Source: Pseudarthrobacter sp. fls2-241-R2A-127 (GTDB lineage Bacteria > Actinomycetota > Actinomycetes > Actinomycetales > Micrococcaceae). From it: a stretch of 64,000 bases of DNA. The stretch's first letter is position 1. Each line of letters begins with the position of its first letter. A model generated the notes under the pieces. That model made no database searches and was not told the DNA's origin. It saw only the letters and a list, made by a program, of their open reading frames with translations. A program made the position numbers and the translations under genes. The DNA is taken from the NCBI RefSeq assembly GCF_030209355.1, contig NZ_JARVSF010000027.1, forward strand, positions 1 through 64,000, given 5' to 3'. Below, one piece after another: positions 61,486 to 64,000 of the stretch.

Positions 61486-62163
61486 GAGGCCCAGCTTCCG
61501 GGCCAGCGCGAGGCATCCGGTGTTGCTGACGTCCGCACGCCACTGCAGGGTGAGCCCCGCTGCGAGTGCTTCATGGGCTGCAATGGAGCCCGCCAGGGAA
61601 CCGAGGCCGCGGCGGCGCCACTCGGGGTCCACCAATACACCCATATTGGCCAGCAGGCCTTCCCACTCGCCGTAGGCACCGCAGGCCAGGGGAACGCGCC
61701 TGCCGTCCTGCTCGTGGACGATCGTGTACCGGTTCTCCAGGTCGGAGAGGCCAACTTCGTTGACATCATCCGGCGGGCAGCGGCCCTCAAGCTCAATGGC
61801 CTCGGGATTGCCGTGGGACACAGTGAGCTCCTCGGCGGGCTGCTGCAGGGGCAAATCGTCGGCGAAGAACAGGGCTGCCGCGCCCAGGCCGTAACCGCCC
61901 TGGTCCCTGGTCAAGGTAAGAAGAGTCACGTGCTGGGCCATCTCTTCGTCCGGGATGCCGGCGGCGGCGTCGATCACGCTCTGCGGCCCAACCAGAACCG
62001 AACTTCCGAAAAGCCGAACGAACTCAACGGTCCGCGCAGACTCGTCGGCCCGGACAATCCGTTCGCTCGAGGCAAGCGCGGTCCCGAATGCGTCGTCGTC
62101 GAGGCCCAGCCGGCGCGCCCACGCCAACTGGATGATGGCAGCAGAGCCGGGATCGAGTGTCAT
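61447..62163 (-). CDS. GNAT-family N-acetyltransferase
   Basis: 238 residues. The C-terminal half has the acetyl-CoA loop GVLVDPEWRRRGLGSLAGSI and ending SNTGCLALARKLGL. The N-terminal half is less conserved, with a possible second degenerate GNAT fold. TAGGCT (complement of 62170-62175) ends 6 nt before the ATG. It overlaps the convergent exporter gene by 39 bp. Substrate unknown. Confidence 0.88.
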   Translation of the reverse strand: MTLDPGSAAIIQLAWARRLGLDDDAFGTALASSERIVRADESARTVEFVRLFGSSVLVGPQSVIDAAAGIPDEEMAQHVTLLTLTRDQGGYGLGAAALFFADDLPLQQPAEELTVSHGNPEAIELEGRCPPDDVNEVGLSDLENRYTIVHEQDGRRVPLACGAYGEWEGLLANMGVLVDPEWRRRGLGSLAGSIAAHEALAAGLTLQWRADVSNTGCLALARKLGLSAGGIQTSVHLR

Positions 62164-62190
62164 GGTCCCAGCCTAGGGCGGCCCGGCGGC

Positions 62191-63216
62191 TTATCCGAAC
62201 AGGACGGCGGCCTCGTCGTACCGGTTCTGCGGGACGGTCTTCAGCTGGCCCAGGGCTTCCTGGAAGGCGACGTGGTGGATGTCGGTTCCCTTCAGCGCCA
62301 CCATGGTGCCCCAGTAGCCTTCCACCACGGAATCGATGGCTGCCATGCCCAGCCGGGTGGCCAGGACGCGGTCGAAGGCGGACGGTACGCCCCCTCGCTG
62401 GATGTGGCCCAGGATGGTTGCACGGGTCTCGATGCCGGTCCGGGCCTCCAGCTCGGGTGCCAGCTGGTCGGCGATGCCGCCCAGCCGGGGCCGGCCGAAC
62501 GTGTCCAGGCCGCGCTCGGAGTGCGGGCTCTCCATGTGCTCGGGGACAAAGCCCTCAGCCACGACCACCAAGGGTGCGCGGCCGCGGGCGTGGGCTTCAT
62601 TGACCCACTCGGTGATCTGCTCGATGCTGACTTTCTGCTCCGGGATGAGGATTGCGTGCGCACCCGCGGCCATGCCGGCGTGCAGGGCAATCCAGCCCAC
62701 GTGCCTGCCCATGACTTCGGCGATCATGCAGCGGTGGTGCGATTCGCCGGTGGTGCGGAGCCGGTCAATCGCTTCGGTGGCGATCTGGACGGCCGTATCG
62801 AAGCCGAAGGTGTAGTCGGTGGCGTCGAGGTCGTTGTCCACGGTCTTGGGGACACCGACAATCTTCAACCCGGCGTCGGTCAGGCGTTTGGCGGCAGCGA
62901 GCGTACCCTCACCACCGATCGCGATGATGGCGTCGATGCCCAGCCGGTCCATGTGGGCCTTGATGGCCTCGGGACCACCGCCGTTTTCAAACGGGTTGGT
63001 GCGGGAGGTGCCCAGGATGGTGCCACCTTGTTTGGCGATGCCGCGGACCATGGTGCGGGGGATGTCGATGATGTCACCCTCCACCACACCGCGCCAGCCA
63101 TCGAGGAATCCGACGAATTCGTGGCCGTGGATGGCGATGCCCTTCAGCACGGCGCCGCGGATCACGGCGTTCAAGCCGGGGCAGTCGCCACCACTGGTAA
63201 GGATTCCAATTTTCAT
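62191..63216 (-). CDS. pfkA: 6-phosphofructokinase
   Basis: A 341-residue glycolytic kinase. GILTSGGDCPGLNAVIRG is the start, IGGEGT places E103 and G104, and GVPKTVDND places K124 with catalytic D127. G104 with K124 is the combination common in actinobacterial ATP-using enzymes; true PPi-dependent ones carry Asp at 104. IQRGGVPSAFDR and GRHVGWIAL are canonical. The start site has only a modest AGGA 12 nt upstream. Confidence 0.93.
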   Translation of the reverse strand: MKIGILTSGGDCPGLNAVIRGAVLKGIAIHGHEFVGFLDGWRGVVEGDIIDIPRTMVRGIAKQGGTILGTSRTNPFENGGGPEAIKAHMDRLGIDAIIAIGGEGTLAAAKRLTDAGLKIVGVPKTVDNDLDATDYTFGFDTAVQIATEAIDRLRTTGESHHRCMIAEVMGRHVGWIALHAGMAAGAHAILIPEQKVSIEQITEWVNEAHARGRAPLVVVAEGFVPEHMESPHSERGLDTFGRPRLGGIADQLAPELEARTGIETRATILGHIQRGGVPSAFDRVLATRLGMAAIDSVVEGYWGTMVALKGTDIHHVAFQEALGQLKTVPQNRYDEAAVLFG

Positions 63217-63351
63217 GTTCAGCTCAAATCCTGGGAGAAGGTTTACAGGCAGAGCGCCACGCTGAGCTCACCTAGAAGTGTAATGGGGTGTGTGGGGTAC
63301 GACACAAACTGGTTACATGCGGTGCCTGTCCCCAGGGTGACCTCGGGCAGG

Positions 63352-63393
63352 AAAAAGCCCCCGCGTCCGTGATTGGTTCACGACTGCGGGGGC
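63352..63393 (-). terminator. Terminator after the PspC operon
   Basis: On the minus strand GCCCCCGC and GCGGGGGC (63386-63393 and 63357-63364) form the stem base, followed by five T's (63352-63356 on the plus strand are A). GTGA/TCAC pairing extends the stem. Confidence 0.75.
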
Positions 63394-63425
63394 CCGGTCC
63401 CCTTGGGGTGAGACGCCTTCCGTGG

Positions 63426-63689
63426 CTACATGCGGGGCCCGTTGATTGAGCGGCGCTCAAGGAAGTTTTGCAGCACGATCCCGTCGCGCTGGTCCGGCAG
63501 CACCACCCACGCCAGCAGGTAGAAGACGACGGCGGGCCCCGGGAGGAGACAGAACAGCAGGAACGCGATACGGACATAGGCCACGTCCACGTTCAGTTTG
63601 GCCGCGATGCCGCCCAACACCCCGCCCAGCCACCGCTGCGGGCCGCGCTTCAGGCCAAGGCCCCTGACAATGCCGAAGAACTTATCCAT
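63426..63689 (-). CDS. PspC-domain protein
   Basis: 87 residues. The PspC motif is GPQRWLGGVLGGIAAKLNVD followed by YVRIAFLLFCLLPGPAVVFY, a membrane helix, and the ending AWVVLPDQRDGIVLQ. PspC proteins sit in the inner membrane and participate in envelope-stress responses. It starts 3 nt after the preceding small membrane gene, in an operon. Confidence 0.9.
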   Translation of the reverse strand: MDKFFGIVRGLGLKRGPQRWLGGVLGGIAAKLNVDVAYVRIAFLLFCLLPGPAVVFYLLAWVVLPDQRDGIVLQNFLERRSINGPRM

Positions 63690-63692
63690 GGT

Positions 63693-63947
63693 TCAAGACT
63701 TCCTTTTCATTGGGTCGTTGTCACGTTTGCGGGCCGAGAGCAGGCCGCCCGCCACCAGGGCCACGCCCGCGCCGATCATGAGGCCGATCAGGACATAGGT
63801 CCCGTTGAGGCTGACGATGCCCAGTTGCGCCACGATGATCAGGGCAGCCAAGGCCAGGACGATCAGGCCCCACACCACGGTTCCCACCCTGGCGGGTGCC
63901 GCTCCGGCAGGGTCTTGGCCCGTCGTCGTCGGAATATTGCTGTCCAT
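63693..63947 (-). CDS. Small two-helix membrane protein in the PspC operon
   Basis: 84 residues with two hydrophobic segments (VVWGLIVLALAALIIVAQLG and YVLIGLMIGAGVALVAGGLL) and a basic C-terminus. Start 63947 has GAAGG and lies one base from the upstream stop. Function unknown; probably a membrane partner of the PspC-domain proteins. Confidence 0.65.
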   Translation of the reverse strand: MDSNIPTTTGQDPAGAAPARVGTVVWGLIVLALAALIIVAQLGIVSLNGTYVLIGLMIGAGVALVAGGLLSARKRDNDPMKRKS

Positions 63948-63948
63948 G

Positions 63949-64000
63949 TCAGTTGCCTTCCTGGATAGTGACGTTGCTGAAGGTGCCATCGATCCGCACC
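63949..64000 (-). CDS. C-terminal end of an upstream protein (partial)
   Basis: The last 16 codons (ending DGTFSNVTIQEGN) of a gene whose body lies beyond the window. The frame ends at TGA 63949-63951, overlapping the next gene's start region. The tight spacing suggests the first gene of the PspC operon, perhaps a larger PspC/LiaF-type protein, but that is a guess. Confidence 0.45.
   Translation of the reverse strand, partial: VRIDGTFSNVTIQEGN

Overview
This 64 kb window looks like ordinary chromosome from a high-G+C actinobacterium of the Micrococcaceae, most likely Arthrobacter, Pseudarthrobacter or a close relative. The reasons are the strong G/C bias at third codon positions, frequent GTG and TTG starts, a mycothiol synthase next to a GlnR-type orphan response regulator, a ppk-mutT1 pair, paired MaoC dehydratases beside murB, and many genes whose -10 box lies 6-7 nt before the start codon (leaderless style). 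The genus is inferred from gene content. I saw no integrase, transposase, IS end, prophage or CRISPR array.

Layout. 0-9 kb: 3' end of an aspartase/fumarase gene and a dicarboxylate symporter, an HtpX-like protease, a WYL regulator with a VOC protein, two small membrane proteins, YajQ, tRNA-Tyr, a LysM protein with a sortase-like tail, and a potassium channel. 9-20 kb: thioesterase, thioredoxin, acyl-CoA synthetase, an AlkA-like glycosylase, an ion permease, the transsulfuration pair cbs-metB, an HxlR-MFS operon and an SDR. 20-25 kb: a four-gene minus-strand operon encoding a YgiB-like protein, a YgiC-like ATP-grasp ligase, an APC permease and a glutaryl-CoA-dehydrogenase-like enzyme. 25-36 kb: MOSC protein, a DEAD-box helicase behind a long structured leader, tRNA-Thr and tRNA-Met, a YidC paralogue, a Na+/H+ antiporter, and a ROK repressor divergent from an alpha-glucosidase/aldo-keto reductase operon. 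36-44 kb: CitE-like lyase, DUF2797 protein, MaoC pair, murB, an AlkZ-like protein, a CPA2 antiporter and asd. 44-47 kb: an accessory block with a WXG100-type secreted protein and three partners. 47-64 kb: thyA-folA, mutT1-ppk, mshD, glnR, a nitrobindin-like protein, a flavodoxin-like oxidoreductase, ygfZ, an ankyrin protein, a DHA2 exporter, GNAT, pfkA and a PspC operon.

How the genes work together. Most of the window is housekeeping and catabolism: sulfur amino acids (cbs, metB), folate and thymidylate (thyA, folA), peptidoglycan and lysine precursors (murB, asd), mycothiol (mshD), nitrogen control (glnR), polyphosphate (ppk, mutT1) and alpha-glucoside use (ROK repressor and GH13). The parts most worth following up are the YgiB/YgiC operon, the WXG100 block, the LysM plus degenerate-sortase protein, the leader of the helicase gene, and the leaderless promoter pattern shared by over twenty genes.

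Gene-free stretches near or above 300 bp are 7563-7902, 25694-26100, 28219-28519 and 55710-56048; each has its own entry or is described under its neighbours. Start codons were chosen by ribosome-binding site, -10 box and family length; uncertain ones are marked.
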